DNA of 16,639 bases from an uncultured Rhodobacter sp. (GTDB lineage: Bacteria > Pseudomonadota > Alphaproteobacteria > Rhodobacterales > Rhodobacteraceae), in assembly GCA_937901435.1 (NCBI GenBank), contig CALGTJ010000596.1:1-16639 (forward strand), given 5' to 3'. The position numbers and the translations under genes were made by a program. This document shows positions 1 through 7,473 of the stretch, piece after piece; the stretch's first letter is position 1, and each line of letters opens with the position of its first letter. The notes beneath the pieces were generated by a model. It searched no databases and had not been told where the DNA came from. It saw nothing but the letters and a program-made list of their open reading frames with translations.

Positions 1-2
1 TC

Positions 3-107
3 ATGATAGTAGAACTCGGACATTTCGCCCTGATCCTCGCCTTCGTCGTTGCCATAGTGCAGGCGGTGGTCCCTCTCGTTGGTGCACACAACGGTTGACG
101 CGGCTGG
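3..107 (+). pseudogene. ccmF: N-terminal start of ccmF, cut off from the rest by in-frame TGA (96-98)
   Basis: From ATG at base 3 the frame encodes 31 residues (starting MIVELGHFALILAF, ending GAHNG) and then TGA at 96-98. After the stop the same frame reads RGW and continues into the long ccmF frame at 108 without any frameshift. The 31 residues match the first membrane helix that I know from CcmF proteins of this group, where a Trp is usual at the stop position, so a single TGG to TGA change explains it. The ATG lies in TCATGA, so an upstream gene (ccmE would be usual, inferred) may end at bases 4-6 with the same ATGA overlap used between ccmF and ccmH. Whether the stop is a real mutation, a sequencing error or is bypassed cannot be decided here. 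Confidence 0.75.
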
Positions 108-1982
108 ATGGCCGTTGGCGAACCTGCGGCCACAGCACAGTTCCTGTTGGTGACAGTGGCCTTTGCCGCGCTGACCTATGCCTTTGTAACGTCGGACTTT
201 TCGCTGAGGCTTGTGGTGCTGAACTCGCACACAGACAAACCGATGCTGTATAAGGTCAGCGGCGTTTGGGGCAACCACGAAGGGTCCATGTTGCTTTGGG
301 TGGTGATTCTGGCTCTGTTCGGGGCTTGTGCGGCATGGTTCGGCAACAACCTGCCGCCGTCGCTGCGCGCGCGGGTGCTTTCGGTTCAGGCATCCATCGG
401 CGTGGCCTTTATCGCCTTTATCCTCTTTACCTCAAACCCCTTTGTGCGGCTGGATGTGCCGCCGATGAACGGCGAGGACCTGAACCCGCTGTTGCAGGAC
501 CCCGGCTTGGCCTTTCATCCGCCGTTTCTTTATCTTGGCTATGTGGGCCTTTCGATGTCCTTTTCCTTTGCCGTCGCCGCTCTGATCGAGGGCCGCGTGG
601 ATGCGGCTTGGGCGCGCTGGGTGCGGCCTTGGACGCTGGCGGCGTGGTTGTTCCTGACCATTGGCATCGCGCTCGGCTCTTGGTGGGCCTATTACGAGCT
701 TGGCTGGGGCGGCTTCTGGTTCTGGGATCCCGTTGAAAACGCTAGCTTTATGCCTTGGCTTTTGGCCGCTGCCCTGTTGCACTCTGCCATCGTCGTGGAA
801 AAGCGCGAGGCGCTCAAGGCCTGGACCGTGCTGCTGGCGATCCTTGCCTTCGGCTTCTCGCTGATCGGGGCATTTATCGTGCGCTCTGGCGTGTTGACCT
901 CGGTTCATGCCTTCGCCAACGACCCCGAGCGGGGTGTGTTCATCCTTATCATCACCGGGGTTTTCATGGGGGGCGCGCTGACGCTTTATGCCTTCCGTGC
1001 CAGCGCGATGGAGGCCAAGGGCGTCTTTAGCACTGTCAGTCGCGAAAGCGCCTTGGTGGCCAATAATATCCTGCTGGCGGTGGCCTGTTTCGTGGTTTTC
1101 ATCGGTACGATGTGGCCCCTGATTGCCGAATTGCTGTTTGATCGTAAGCTGTCCGTGGGCGCACCGTTCTTTGATGCCGCCTTTACACCCTTCATGGTCG
1201 CATTGGCCGTGATCCTGCCCCTCGGCTCTATGCTGCCTTGGAAACGGGCACAGTTGGGTCGCGCGATGCAGCCGCTTTGGGGGCTACTGGTCCTCGCCAT
1301 TGTTGCGGGTTCGCTGATCTGGACGATTCAGACGGGCCGCTCGATGTTGGCGCCTTTGGGGATGGTACTGGTGGTCTGGCTTGTCGGCGGGGCCATCCTG
1401 GATGTCTGGATGCGCACCGGGCGCGTTGATCTGAAATCCAAGGTGCGCCGTTTTTGGAACCTGCCGCGCGCTGATTGGGGCAAGGCGGTGTCGCACTCTG
1501 GTCTGGGCATCACGATCTTTGGCATTGCCGCGCTAACCGCTTGGCAACAAGAGGATATTCGTGTCGCCCAAGTGGGTGAGACCTTTCCTGTCGGGGCGTA
1601 TGAGGTCACGCTTAAGGACGTGGCCCGCTATCAGGGACCGAACTACAACGCCACCCGCGCCGAGATGGAAGTGTCGCGCAATGGGCGCGTGGTTGCCACT
1701 CTGTTCCCCGAAAAGCGCAACTATCCCGTGGCGCGGATGCCCACCACAGAGGCCGCCATCGACAATGGCTTTACCCGCGACCTCTATCTGGTGATCGGTG
1801 ATCCGCAGGCGAATGGCGGTTGGGCTGTGAGGACCTACATCAAGCCCTTTGCGAACTGGATCTGGGCAGGTTGTATCATCATGGCCTTTGGCGGCATGCT
1901 GAGCCTGACAGACCGGCGGTTCCGTGTTGCCGCCGGTGCGCGCAAGACCGCGTCAGCGACCCCAGCGGTGCCAGCGGAATGA
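108..1982 (+). CDS. ccmF: Cytochrome c haem lyase subunit CcmF (main open frame)
   Basis: CcmF is the large membrane component of the System I cytochrome c maturation complex; it takes haem from CcmE and, with CcmH, attaches it to apocytochromes on the periplasmic side. The 624-residue frame is strongly hydrophobic with many membrane helices. It carries the tryptophan-rich haem-handling WWD region at about residues 192-219 (GSWWAYYELGWGG, then WFWDPVENASF), the conserved GVWGNHEGSMLLW stretch near 52-64 and AFHPPFLYLG near 135-144. A large periplasmic loop follows before a last helix near the C terminus. Counting from ATG at 3 the protein would be 659 residues, the expected family length; the frame open from 108 lacks the first helix because of the TGA at 96-98. 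No good Shine-Dalgarno precedes ATG 108, so it is probably not the natural start. The end overlaps ccmH by ATGA. Confidence 0.93.
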   Translation: MAVGEPAATAQFLLVTVAFAALTYAFVTSDFSLRLVVLNSHTDKPMLYKVSGVWGNHEGSMLLWVVILALFGACAAWFGNNLPPSLRARVLSVQASIGVAFIAFILFTSNPFVRLDVPPMNGEDLNPLLQDPGLAFHPPFLYLGYVGLSMSFSFAVAALIEGRVDAAWARWVRPWTLAAWLFLTIGIALGSWWAYYELGWGGFWFWDPVENASFMPWLLAAALLHSAIVVEKREALKAWTVLLAILAFGFSLIGAFIVRSGVLTSVHAFANDPERGVFILIITGVFMGGALTLYAFRASAMEAKGVFSTVSRESALVANNILLAVACFVVFIGTMWPLIAELLFDRKLSVGAPFFDAAFTPFMVALAVILPLGSMLPWKRAQLGRAMQPLWGLLVLAIVAGSLIWTIQTGRSMLAPLGMVLVVWLVGGAILDVWMRTGRVDLKSKVRRFWNLPRADWGKAVSHSGLGITIFGIAALTAWQQEDIRVAQVGETFPVGAYEVTLKDVARYQGPNYNATRAEMEVSRNGRVVATLFPEKRNYPVARMPTTEAAIDNGFTRDLYLVIGDPQANGGWAVRTYIKPFANWIWAGCIIMAFGGMLSLTDRRFRVAAGARKTASATPAVPAE

Positions 1983-2428
1983 AGCGCCTGATCCTCATGT
2001 TATGCCTGTTTGCAGCTCCGGTCTGGGCTGTGCAACCGGATGAAGTGCTGGCCGATCCGGCTCTTGAACAGCGTGCGCGCGACCTCTCTCGCGAGTTGCG
2101 TTGTCTGGTGTGCCGCAACGAAAGCATCGACGAATCCCATGCGGATCTGGCCCGCGACCTGCGCCTTTTGGTGCGAGAGCGGATCACGGCAGGCGACACG
2201 AACGAAGAAGCGATGGCCTTTATCGTCGATCGCTACGGCGAATACGTGCTGCTGAAACCCAATGCGACCGGGTCAAACCTGCTGCTTTGGATTGCCGGGC
2301 CGCTTATGCTGCTGATTGCAGTGGGGGGCAGCGCGATTTACCTGCGCCGTCGCTCTGTCGGCACCGCCCCCGAAGGGCTAAGCGATGACGAACAGGCCCG
2401 TTTGTCCGAGTTGATGAAAGACGCGTGA
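1979..2428 (+). CDS. ccmH: Cytochrome c-type biogenesis protein CcmH (short form)
   Basis: CcmH is a membrane-anchored periplasmic thiol-redox protein that reduces or holds the CXXC haem-binding motif of apocytochromes c for haem ligation by CcmF. The 149-residue product has a signal peptide (residues 1-17, hydrophobic MLCLFAAPVWA with likely cleavage after Ala17). The hallmark LRCLVCRNESIDES motif follows, with redox cysteines C42 and C45. A single membrane helix lies at about 101-122, followed by RRR and a short cytoplasmic tail. This is the short CcmH/CycL type without the TPR (CcmI) domain. The start ATG overlaps the ccmF stop as ATGA, implying translational coupling. The frame itself could extend upstream to 1820 inside ccmF, but the signal peptide fixes the start at 1979. 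Confidence 0.93.
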   Translation: MKRLILMLCLFAAPVWAVQPDEVLADPALEQRARDLSRELRCLVCRNESIDESHADLARDLRLLVRERITAGDTNEEAMAFIVDRYGEYVLLKPNATGSNLLLWIAGPLMLLIAVGGSAIYLRRRSVGTAPEGLSDDEQARLSELMKDA

Positions 2429-2455
2429 GACAAAAGGGATCTGCGCCGGTATAAA
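2427..2455 (+). promoter_or_regulatory. Candidate sigma70-type promoter of the enoyl-CoA hydratase gene
   Basis: A -35-like GAGACA (2427-2432) is followed after exactly 17 bases by TATAAA (2450-2455), which differs from TATAAT at one place. The -35 overlaps the end of ccmH. Transcription would start near 2462, giving a leader of roughly 85 bases before ATG 2548. The -10 sits in the middle of an inverted repeat. Read by eye only. Confidence 0.4.
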
Positions 2456-2477
2456 ATACCCGCGCCGCCTTTCCCTT
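2434..2477. repeat. Long imperfect inverted repeat centred on the promoter -10
   Basis: The core is GCGC-C-GGTAT (2443-2452), spacer AAA, then ATACC-C-GCGC (2456-2465): 9 of 10 positions pair, with one C/C mismatch. An outer pair AAGGGA (2434-2439) and TCCCTT (2472-2477) extends the symmetry. There is no T tract after it, which argues against an ordinary intrinsic terminator for ccmH. Its position over a TATAAA box makes an operator for a dimeric repressor another reading. Confidence 0.4.
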
Positions 2478-2537
2478 GTTGCATCCGTCGCTATTCTACG
2501 CGAACCAAACCCAATTCAGGCCAAACACAGACGTCAC

Positions 2538-2541
2538 GGAG
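2538..2541 (+). promoter_or_regulatory. Shine-Dalgarno GGAG fixing the start of the enoyl-CoA hydratase gene
   Basis: GGAG six bases before ATG 2548. The upstream part of the same frame (from TTG 2476) has no such site and encodes residues not seen at the N terminus of this family, so 2548 is the better start. Confidence 0.65.
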
Positions 2542-2547
2542 ACCCCG

Positions 2548-3324
2548 ATGCAATACGAGACCATTCGCCTAAGCCTGCGTGACGATATCGCCGTGATCAC
2601 CTTGAACCGCCCTGACAAAATGAACGCGCTGACCACACAGATGCGTGCCGAGCTGCTATATGCGGTGAAAGAGGGTGGAAAAGAGGGCCGGGTGCTGGTG
2701 CTCACGGGGGCAGGGCGCGCGTTTTGTTCTGGTCAGGATTTGGGCGACCGTGCCAACGCGGCCTCTGTTGATCTGGAACGGACCCTGCGGGACGAATACG
2801 AACCGCTGCTGAAGGCGATTTATGACTGTCCCGTGCCCACTATCTCGGCTGTGAACGGGCCGGCTGCTGGTGCAGGCGCAAATATCGCGCTGGCCGCTGA
2901 CGTGGTGATTGCCTCAGAGCAGGCCATGTTTTTGCAGGCTTTCACGCGCATCGGATTGATCCCGGACGCCGGGGGCACCTATTGGATGCCGCGTCAGATG
3001 GGCTTTGCCAAAGCCATGGGGGCGGCCCTGTTCGCAGAGCCGATCACCGCGCGCCAAGCCGCTGATTGGGGTATGATCTGGGAGGCCGTGCCCGACGAAA
3101 ACTTTGCCGATCACTGGTATGGCCGCGCCACCAAACTGGCGAAGGGGCCGACGCTGGCCTATGCGAATGCCAAAAAGGCCCTGCGCCAAAGCTACGACAA
3201 TACACTGGATAAACAGCTGGAACTTGAGGCCTCGCTGCAAGGGGCTTGCGGAAAATCCCGTGATTTCCAAGAGGGCGTTCTGGCCTTCCTGGAAAAGCGC
3301 AAACCCAGCTTTGAGGGGCGATAA
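2548..3324 (+). CDS. Enoyl-CoA hydratase/isomerase, PaaG-like
   Basis: This 258-residue protein is a crotonase-fold enzyme acting on CoA thioesters in the cytoplasm. It contains the LNRPDKMNAL N-terminal motif, TGAGRAFCSGQDL (53-65) forming one side of the oxyanion hole, AVNGPAAGAGANIAL (101-115) forming the other, and IGLIPDAGGTYWMPR with Asp140. Asp140 aligns with the catalytic aspartate of PaaG, the phenylacetate-pathway 1,2-epoxyphenylacetyl-CoA isomerase; the later AADWGMIWEAV and REGV-like QEGVLAFLEKR stretches also resemble PaaG. No other paa or beta-oxidation gene lies in the window, so the true substrate is open: it could be the ring isomerase, a fatty-acid enoyl-CoA isomerase, or a general hydratase. 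It appears to be a single-gene unit with its own promoter and a hairpin at its end. Confidence 0.88.
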   Translation: MQYETIRLSLRDDIAVITLNRPDKMNALTTQMRAELLYAVKEGGKEGRVLVLTGAGRAFCSGQDLGDRANAASVDLERTLRDEYEPLLKAIYDCPVPTISAVNGPAAGAGANIALAADVVIASEQAMFLQAFTRIGLIPDAGGTYWMPRQMGFAKAMGAALFAEPITARQAADWGMIWEAVPDENFADHWYGRATKLAKGPTLAYANAKKALRQSYDNTLDKQLELEASLQGACGKSRDFQEGVLAFLEKRKPSFEGR

Positions 3325-3333
3325 CCGCCCCTC
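3313..3333 (+). terminator. GC-rich hairpin at the end of the enoyl-CoA hydratase gene
   Basis: GAGGGGCG (3313-3320) and CGCCCCTC (3326-3333) form a perfect 8-bp stem; the stop codon TAA lies in the 5-base loop. No T run follows, so this may be an RNA 3'-end stabiliser or a weak terminator rather than a classical intrinsic one. Confidence 0.45.
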
Positions 3334-3372
3334 GGGATGATATGTGCCATGGCAAACTGGCCCTTTTGAACA

Positions 3373-3388
3373 AATCTTCGTAAAGATT
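3373..3388 (-). terminator. Weak hairpin downstream of aox
   Basis: AATCTT, loop of four, AAGATT: a 6-bp AT-rich stem 12 bases after the aox stop. On the minus strand the second arm reads into TTTG, a very short T stretch. It is plausible as a weak intrinsic terminator for the aox transcript facing the convergent enoyl-CoA hydratase gene. Confidence 0.3.
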
Positions 3389-3400
3389 CGCACGCGGGTG

Positions 3401-4030
3401 TCAGACCTCGCCGTTCGCGATCTGGTTGGCGAAATCGTGGTTCTTGTCCCGGTGTTCTGCCTCATCCGCGCGGATCACCAAAACCACATCACGCAGGCGC
3501 GCGTCATCGGGTAAGCTCCAGTATTCCTTGGCGATTTTTGGGGCAGGGACATTTTCGATCCGGCCTGCGTCGATCTCGGCAAGGTAGCTGGTATAGCTGA
3601 CGACGGCTTCTTCCTCGAGGTATCCAACCAGCCTGTGTGCGGTCTTGGGCGCGAAGAGATAGAGGAAAAAGTAGAAGTTATAGAACAGCGCCTGTGTCAA
3701 CATGATCACCAGCCGTTCGAATTTGCTCGGCTCTGCGATATGGATGAAGGTCATCAGGTGCATCCGCTCGTTGTCGGCCTCTTCGATCAGCTCTTTGATC
3801 CAGCCCTGATCATCGCGAATATGGCGGATCGCCTTGAGGTGTTGCAACAGTCCGCCCACCATCCCCGGAACGGCGGCCACGGTCTCAAGCACCACAGCCC
3901 GATGACCGTAGCGTCCGGAAAAAAACTTATCCGCAAAGAACCGCATGAATTTGACGGTGCGGAAGGCCACGCGATCAGACATGTCACGGGGCACGTGATG
4001 GACCCTGTCGAGATCGTGGGTCTGTTGCAT
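3401..4030 (-). CDS. aox: Alternative oxidase (cyanide-insensitive ubiquinol oxidase)
   Basis: This 209-residue protein is a non-haem di-iron quinol oxidase of the inner membrane that passes electrons from ubiquinol directly to oxygen without pumping protons. All four iron-ligand motifs are present in order: LET (Glu49), NERMH (Glu88, His91), LEEEA (Glu139-141 region) and RADEAEHR (Glu190, His193). Two hydrophobic amphipathic stretches (about 53-70 and 105-126) fit membrane association. Bacterial AOX proteins are short compared with plant ones, so the size is normal. The start at 4030 is chosen because AAGGAG lies eight bases upstream; a longer frame from 4111 adds 27 residues without family resemblance. 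It lies 84 bases downstream of the GNAT gene on the same strand, with a striking palindrome in between. Confidence 0.93.
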   Translation of the reverse strand: MQQTHDLDRVHHVPRDMSDRVAFRTVKFMRFFADKFFSGRYGHRAVVLETVAAVPGMVGGLLQHLKAIRHIRDDQGWIKELIEEADNERMHLMTFIHIAEPSKFERLVIMLTQALFYNFYFFLYLFAPKTAHRLVGYLEEEAVVSYTSYLAEIDAGRIENVPAPKIAKEYWSLPDDARLRDVVLVIRADEAEHRDKNHDFANQIANGEV

Positions 4031-4038
4031 TGAACTGT

Positions 4039-4044
4039 CTCCTT
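4039..4044 (-). promoter_or_regulatory. Strong Shine-Dalgarno AAGGAG of aox
   Basis: AAGGAG on the minus strand, eight bases before the ATG at 4030-4028. It settles the aox start and directly abuts the inverted repeat at 4045-4065. Confidence 0.75.
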
Positions 4045-4065
4045 TATCTGTTCGCAATACAGATA
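4045..4065. promoter_or_regulatory. Perfect inverted repeat upstream of aox, candidate operator
   Basis: TATCTGT (4045-4051), seven-base spacer, ACAGATA (4059-4065): a 21-base perfect palindrome with a half-site spacing of about 1.3 helical turns, immediately upstream of the aox Shine-Dalgarno. This is where a repressor could block transcription start, or a 5'-UTR hairpin could mask the ribosome site. In Vibrio fischeri aox is controlled by the nitric-oxide sensor NsrR (Rrf2 family); I cannot match this site to NsrR or any named regulator from memory. Confidence 0.5.
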
Positions 4066-4114
4066 GGATGCCGATCTCGGGTGTCCCTGCGACAGAACCG
4101 CCAGCTTGCAAGGT

Positions 4115-4612
4115 TTAGTCCGAGGGGCGGTCCAGTGTGAAATAGGCGCTGTCAGACCAGTCGCCCGCAATGCAAAATGTTCGAATTGCCGTGCCGGTTT
4201 GGGTAAAGCCGAGATGGGTCAGAATCGCCTCTGATGCCGTGTTGCGCGGATCAATATCGGCTGTGATATGGGGCACATCGGTTGTGTCCCACATGTGCTG
4301 GATCACGGCGCGCCCGGCCTCTGACGCCAGACCTTTGCGCCAATGGTCCGGGTGCAGGATAAACCCGATTTCCGTTCCTTCATGGATGCCGCAGGTGCCC
4401 ACGACGGCGCCACCATACTCGACCACGAAATACTGGCGTGGGCCGGGACGCATAAGCTCTTGGAGCAGAGGTTTGATGTCGTCGATGGTGCCGAGAGGAG
4501 GATAGGACCAATAGCGCATGGCGCGCGGATCGCTGTAGATCGCAAAAAGCGGCGCAAGATCGCTGTCTTGCGCCGCCCTTAGAATCAGTCGTTCAGTGGT
4601 CAGCCGTGTCAT
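4115..4612 (-). CDS. GNAT-family N-acetyltransferase (RimJ/RimL-like)
   Basis: This 165-residue cytoplasmic protein transfers an acetyl group from acetyl-CoA to an unknown amine. It begins with the TERLILRAAQDSDLAPL stretch typical of the RimJ/RimL (Acetyltransf_3) branch. The acetyl-CoA pyrophosphate loop is seen at HWRKGLASEAG (90-100), after the EIGFILHPDH strand, and the family's DPRNTASEAILTHLGF segment lies at 121-136. RimJ/RimL members acetylate ribosomal protein N termini, but relatives modify many substrates, so the target cannot be named. It starts 15 bases after the gltA stop and may be read from the gltA message. The Shine-Dalgarno (GAGGCG) is weak. Confidence 0.85.
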   Translation of the reverse strand: MTRLTTERLILRAAQDSDLAPLFAIYSDPRAMRYWSYPPLGTIDDIKPLLQELMRPGPRQYFVVEYGGAVVGTCGIHEGTEIGFILHPDHWRKGLASEAGRAVIQHMWDTTDVPHITADIDPRNTASEAILTHLGFTQTGTAIRTFCIAGDWSDSAYFTLDRPSD

Positions 4613-4627
4613 AGGCGCCTCATGGCC

Positions 4628-5923
4628 TTATCGCTTTTCGACATCCACATAGTCGCGCAGGGTTTCGCCCTGATACAATTGACGCGGACGGCCGATCTTC
4701 AACTGTGGATCGTCAAGCTGTTCTTTCCACTGGGAAATCCAGCCCACTGTCCGGGCCACCGCAAAGATCGGCGTGAACATGGATGTGGGAAAGCCCATCG
4801 CTTCGAGGATGATGCCCGAATAGAAATCCGCGTTCGGGAACAGCTTTTTCTCGGCAAAGTAGGGATCTGCCAGGGCGGCGGCCTCAAGCTCTTTGGCGAC
4901 CTGCAGGATCGGCTTGTTGTCCACGCCCAGCAGATCGAGAACCTCGTCTGCCGATTGCTTCATCACCGTCGCGCGCGGGTCGAAGTTCTTGTAGACCCGG
5001 TGACCAAAACCCATCAGGCGGAACGGATCGTCCTTGTCTTTCGCGCGGGCGATGAATTCGGGGATGCGATCCGGCGTGCCGATCTCGTTCAGCATTTCCA
5101 GACAGGCCTGGTTTGCGCCGCCGTGCGCGGGGCCCCAGAGGCAGGCGATGCCGGCCGCGATACAGGCGAACGGGTTCGCACCCGACGAAGAGGCCAGACG
5201 CACAGTCGAGGTCGAGGCGTTCTGCTCGTGGTCCGCGTGCAGGGTGAAAATCCGGTCCATCGCGCGGGCGAGGATCGGGTTCACCTCGTAATTTTCGCAG
5301 GGCACGGAAAAACACATGCTGAGGAAATTCGCCGCATAATCCAGATTGTTGCTTGGATACACAAAAGGCTGGCCGATGGTGTATTTATAGGCCCAGGCGG
5401 CAATCGTCGGCATCTTTGCAATCAGGCGGATCGAGGCGACCTCGCGCTGCCAAGGGTCGGTGATATCGGTGCTGTCGTGATAAAACGCGGACATTGCGCC
5501 CACCACGCCAACCATGACAGCCATCGGATGCGCGTCGCGACGAAAACCGCGGAACAGAAACTGCATCTGTTCGTGCAGCATGGTGTGATTGGTGACCCGG
5601 CTTTCGAAATCTTCCAGCTCGGCACCGCTTGGCAAATCGCCGTACAGCAGCAAATAGCAGACCTCCAGAAAATGGCTTTTGGCGGCGAGTTGGTCAATGG
5701 GATAGCCGCGATGCAGCAAAACGCCTTCTTCGCCATCAATAAAGGTGATGGTGGAATCGCAGGCCGCCGTCGAGGTGAAGCCCGGATCATAGGTAAACAC
5801 GCCAGCTTGGGCATAAAGCTTGCGGATATCGATGACATCGGGCCCGGCAGTGGGCGAATAGATCGGCAACTCGATCACTTTGTCGTCGAACGTCAGAGTC
5901 GCGTTTTTAGTGCTGTCAGCCAT
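4628..5923 (-). CDS. gltA: Citrate synthase, type II
   Basis: GltA condenses oxaloacetate and acetyl-CoA to citrate, the entry step of the TCA cycle, in the cytoplasm. The 431-residue product matches the hexameric Gram-negative type in length. Catalytic residues are visible: His267 in [10 protein letters not shown], His308 in [10 protein letters not shown] and Asp366 in NADFYSG; the [15 protein letters not shown] segment (228-242) is also a family signature. Two ATG codons sit side by side; AAGGA is only three bases from the first (5926) but six from the second, so 5923 is preferred. The gene follows gltX on the same strand with a 67-base gap containing hairpins, which suggests its own transcript. 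The GNAT gene follows closely. Confidence 0.96.
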   Translation of the reverse strand: MADSTKNATLTFDDKVIELPIYSPTAGPDVIDIRKLYAQAGVFTYDPGFTSTAACDSTITFIDGEEGVLLHRGYPIDQLAAKSHFLEVCYLLLYGDLPSGAELEDFESRVTNHTMLHEQMQFLFRGFRRDAHPMAVMVGVVGAMSAFYHDSTDITDPWQREVASIRLIAKMPTIAAWAYKYTIGQPFVYPSNNLDYAANFLSMCFSVPCENYEVNPILARAMDRIFTLHADHEQNASTSTVRLASSSGANPFACIAAGIACLWGPAHGGANQACLEMLNEIGTPDRIPEFIARAKDKDDPFRLMGFGHRVYKNFDPRATVMKQSADEVLDLLGVDNKPILQVAKELEAAALADPYFAEKKLFPNADFYSGIILEAMGFPTSMFTPIFAVARTVGWISQWKEQLDDPQLKIGRPRQLYQGETLRDYVDVEKR

Positions 5924-5929
5924 CATTAT

Positions 5930-5934
5930 TCCTT
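5930..5934 (-). promoter_or_regulatory. Shine-Dalgarno AAGGA deciding between two gltA ATG codons
   Basis: AAGGA on the minus strand lies three bases before ATG 5926 and six before ATG 5923. Usual spacing favours the second, giving [10 protein letters not shown] as N terminus. Confidence 0.5.
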
Positions 5935-5949
5935 TTCTACAGCGACTTA

Positions 5950-5998
5950 ACCCAGACGCTGGGTCAGCCGGGGTATTATGCCCGCGTGCATTACGCGG
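5950..5998 (-). terminator. Two adjacent hairpins between gltX and gltA
   Basis: CCGCGT-GCATT-ACGCGG (5982-5998) spans the gltX stop codon, and ACCCAG-ACG-CTGGGT (5950-5964) lies between the genes; each is a perfect 6-bp stem. Neither is followed by a T run on the minus strand (TTAAGTC after the second). They may end or stabilise the gltX message, or weakly attenuate read-through into gltA. Confidence 0.3.
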
Positions 5999-7397
5999 TC
6001 GTCGCGTCCTTTAGTCTCAGAATGGTCTCTTCGCGGCCAATGACAAGCATCATGTCAAAGACGCTCGGAGAGACGGTGCGCCCGGCAAGAGCGGCACGAA
6101 GAGGTTGCGCCAGCTTGCCCAGTTTGGTCTCATTTGCCTCGGCCACCTCTGTCACAACCTGTTCCAAAGTGTCGCGGTTCCAGCTAGCATTTTGCAACTG
6201 CGGCGTCAATTGACCCAGTATACCACGGGATACATCATCCAGCGATTTCGCCGCTTTCTCGTCAGGTACAAAGGGCCGGGAACCAAGGACAAAATGCGCT
6301 TTTTCAAGCAGATCCGGAAACAGTTTTGCCCGGTCCTTGAGGCAATACATCGCCCGCAACAAGCCATCTTTTTGAGCATCTTTAAGATCGGGAAGCCCGG
6401 CCGCCGCCAGATAGGCCTCTATTTCTGCAACAAGGTCAGCATCATGGCTGACAGCAATGTGCTGGCTTGACAGATTCTCCAGCTTTTTGGTGTCAAACCG
6501 CGCGGCGGATTTGCCGACTCCATCCAGATCGAACCAGTTGAGCGCCTCCGCATCAGTGAAGAATTCGTCATCCCCATGGCTCCACCCCAATCGGGTCAGA
6601 TAGTTGCGCATGGCGGCTGCCGGATATCCCATGGCCTGATACTCCTCGACCCCGGTGGCGCCGTGGCGTTTGGACAGTTTCTTGCCATCCGCGCCATGGA
6701 TCAGCGGGATATGCGCCCAGACCGGCACATCCCACCCCATAGCGTCATAAACAACCATTTGGCGCGCGGCATTGGTCAGGTGGTCGTCTCCTCGAATGAC
6801 ATGGGTGACGCCCATGTCGTGATCGTCGACCACAACGGCCAACATATAGGTAGGCGTACCGTCAGAACGTAAACAAATCATATCATCCAGCTGATCATTT
6901 CCGATGGTCACATCGCCCTGGACCCGGTCGTGAATGACAGTCTGCCCCGCCAGTGGGGCCTTGACGCGGATCACGAAAGGCGCGTCCGGGTGATCGCCTT
7001 CTGGCACATCGCGCCACGGCGAGCGGAACAGCGTCGATTTGCCCTCTGCCTTGGCGGCCTCGCGAAAGGTAGCGATTTCGTCCTGCGTGGAGTAGCATTT
7101 ATAGGCCTTGCCGCGCGCCAGCATCTCGTGCGCCACCTCGGCGTGACGGGCGACACCTGCGGCCTGACTGACCGCCTCACCGTCCCAATCCAGCCCCAGC
7201 CATGTCATCCCGCGATAGATCGCCTGTGTCGCCTCGGGGGTCGAGCGCGCGCGATCCGTGTCCTCGATCCGCAATAGAAACTTGCCCCCCCGGCCACGGG
7301 CATAAAGCCAATTGAACAAGGCGGTGCGGGCGGTGCCGATATGCATGTAGCCCGTCGGGGACGGGGCGATACGGGTAACAACGGGCGTGTCGGCCAT
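5991..7397 (-). CDS. gltX: Glutamyl-tRNA synthetase
   Basis: GltX is a class I aminoacyl-tRNA synthetase charging tRNA-Glu in the cytoplasm; in most alphaproteobacteria such an enzyme also charges tRNA-Gln for later amidation. The 468-residue protein has the nucleotide-binding HIGT (19-22, the HIGH motif) after [10 protein letters not shown], the [11 protein letters not shown] stretch (41-51), the [11 protein letters not shown] segment (203-213) and KLSKR (240-244, the KMSKS motif). A helical anticodon-binding domain follows. The Cys101-X-Ser region lacks the full Cys set of the E. coli zinc site, which is common in this group. An AAGG-type ribosome site lies about ten bases before ATG 7397. 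It is divergent from comEC across a 76-base gap. Confidence 0.96.
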   Translation of the reverse strand: MADTPVVTRIAPSPTGYMHIGTARTALFNWLYARGRGGKFLLRIEDTDRARSTPEATQAIYRGMTWLGLDWDGEAVSQAAGVARHAEVAHEMLARGKAYKCYSTQDEIATFREAAKAEGKSTLFRSPWRDVPEGDHPDAPFVIRVKAPLAGQTVIHDRVQGDVTIGNDQLDDMICLRSDGTPTYMLAVVVDDHDMGVTHVIRGDDHLTNAARQMVVYDAMGWDVPVWAHIPLIHGADGKKLSKRHGATGVEEYQAMGYPAAAMRNYLTRLGWSHGDDEFFTDAEALNWFDLDGVGKSAARFDTKKLENLSSQHIAVSHDADLVAEIEAYLAAAGLPDLKDAQKDGLLRAMYCLKDRAKLFPDLLEKAHFVLGSRPFVPDEKAAKSLDDVSRGILGQLTPQLQNASWNRDTLEQVVTEVAEANETKLGKLAQPLRAALAGRTVSPSVFDMMLVIGREETILRLKDATTA

Positions 7398-7462
7398 AAG
7401 AATTTAACCTTTTGGAAACCATGAAGAGGTAGCGTTATCTGCGGTCTATTCAATCAGATGCG

Positions 7463-7468
7463 AGAGGA
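7463..7468 (+). promoter_or_regulatory. Shine-Dalgarno AGAGGA of the GTG-started comEC
   Basis: AGAGGA ends five bases before GTG 7474. It supports this GTG as start; there is no in-frame ATG that would keep the N-terminal region. Confidence 0.5.
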
Positions 7469-7473
7469 CAAGT

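Noticed and set aside
1820..1978. Longer N terminus for CcmH starting inside ccmF
   Set aside because: It would bury the signal peptide; the ATG at 1979 with ATGA overlap gives the normal protein.
4622..5950. Long open frame (442 codons) on the plus strand
   Set aside because: It is the antisense shadow of gltA, which has full citrate synthase motifs; the antisense product has no recognisable features.
7411..7441. TTGGAA followed about 17-18 bases later by TTATCTG as a comEC promoter
   Set aside because: The -10 match is too poor to support a call in a 76-base gap that must also serve gltX.
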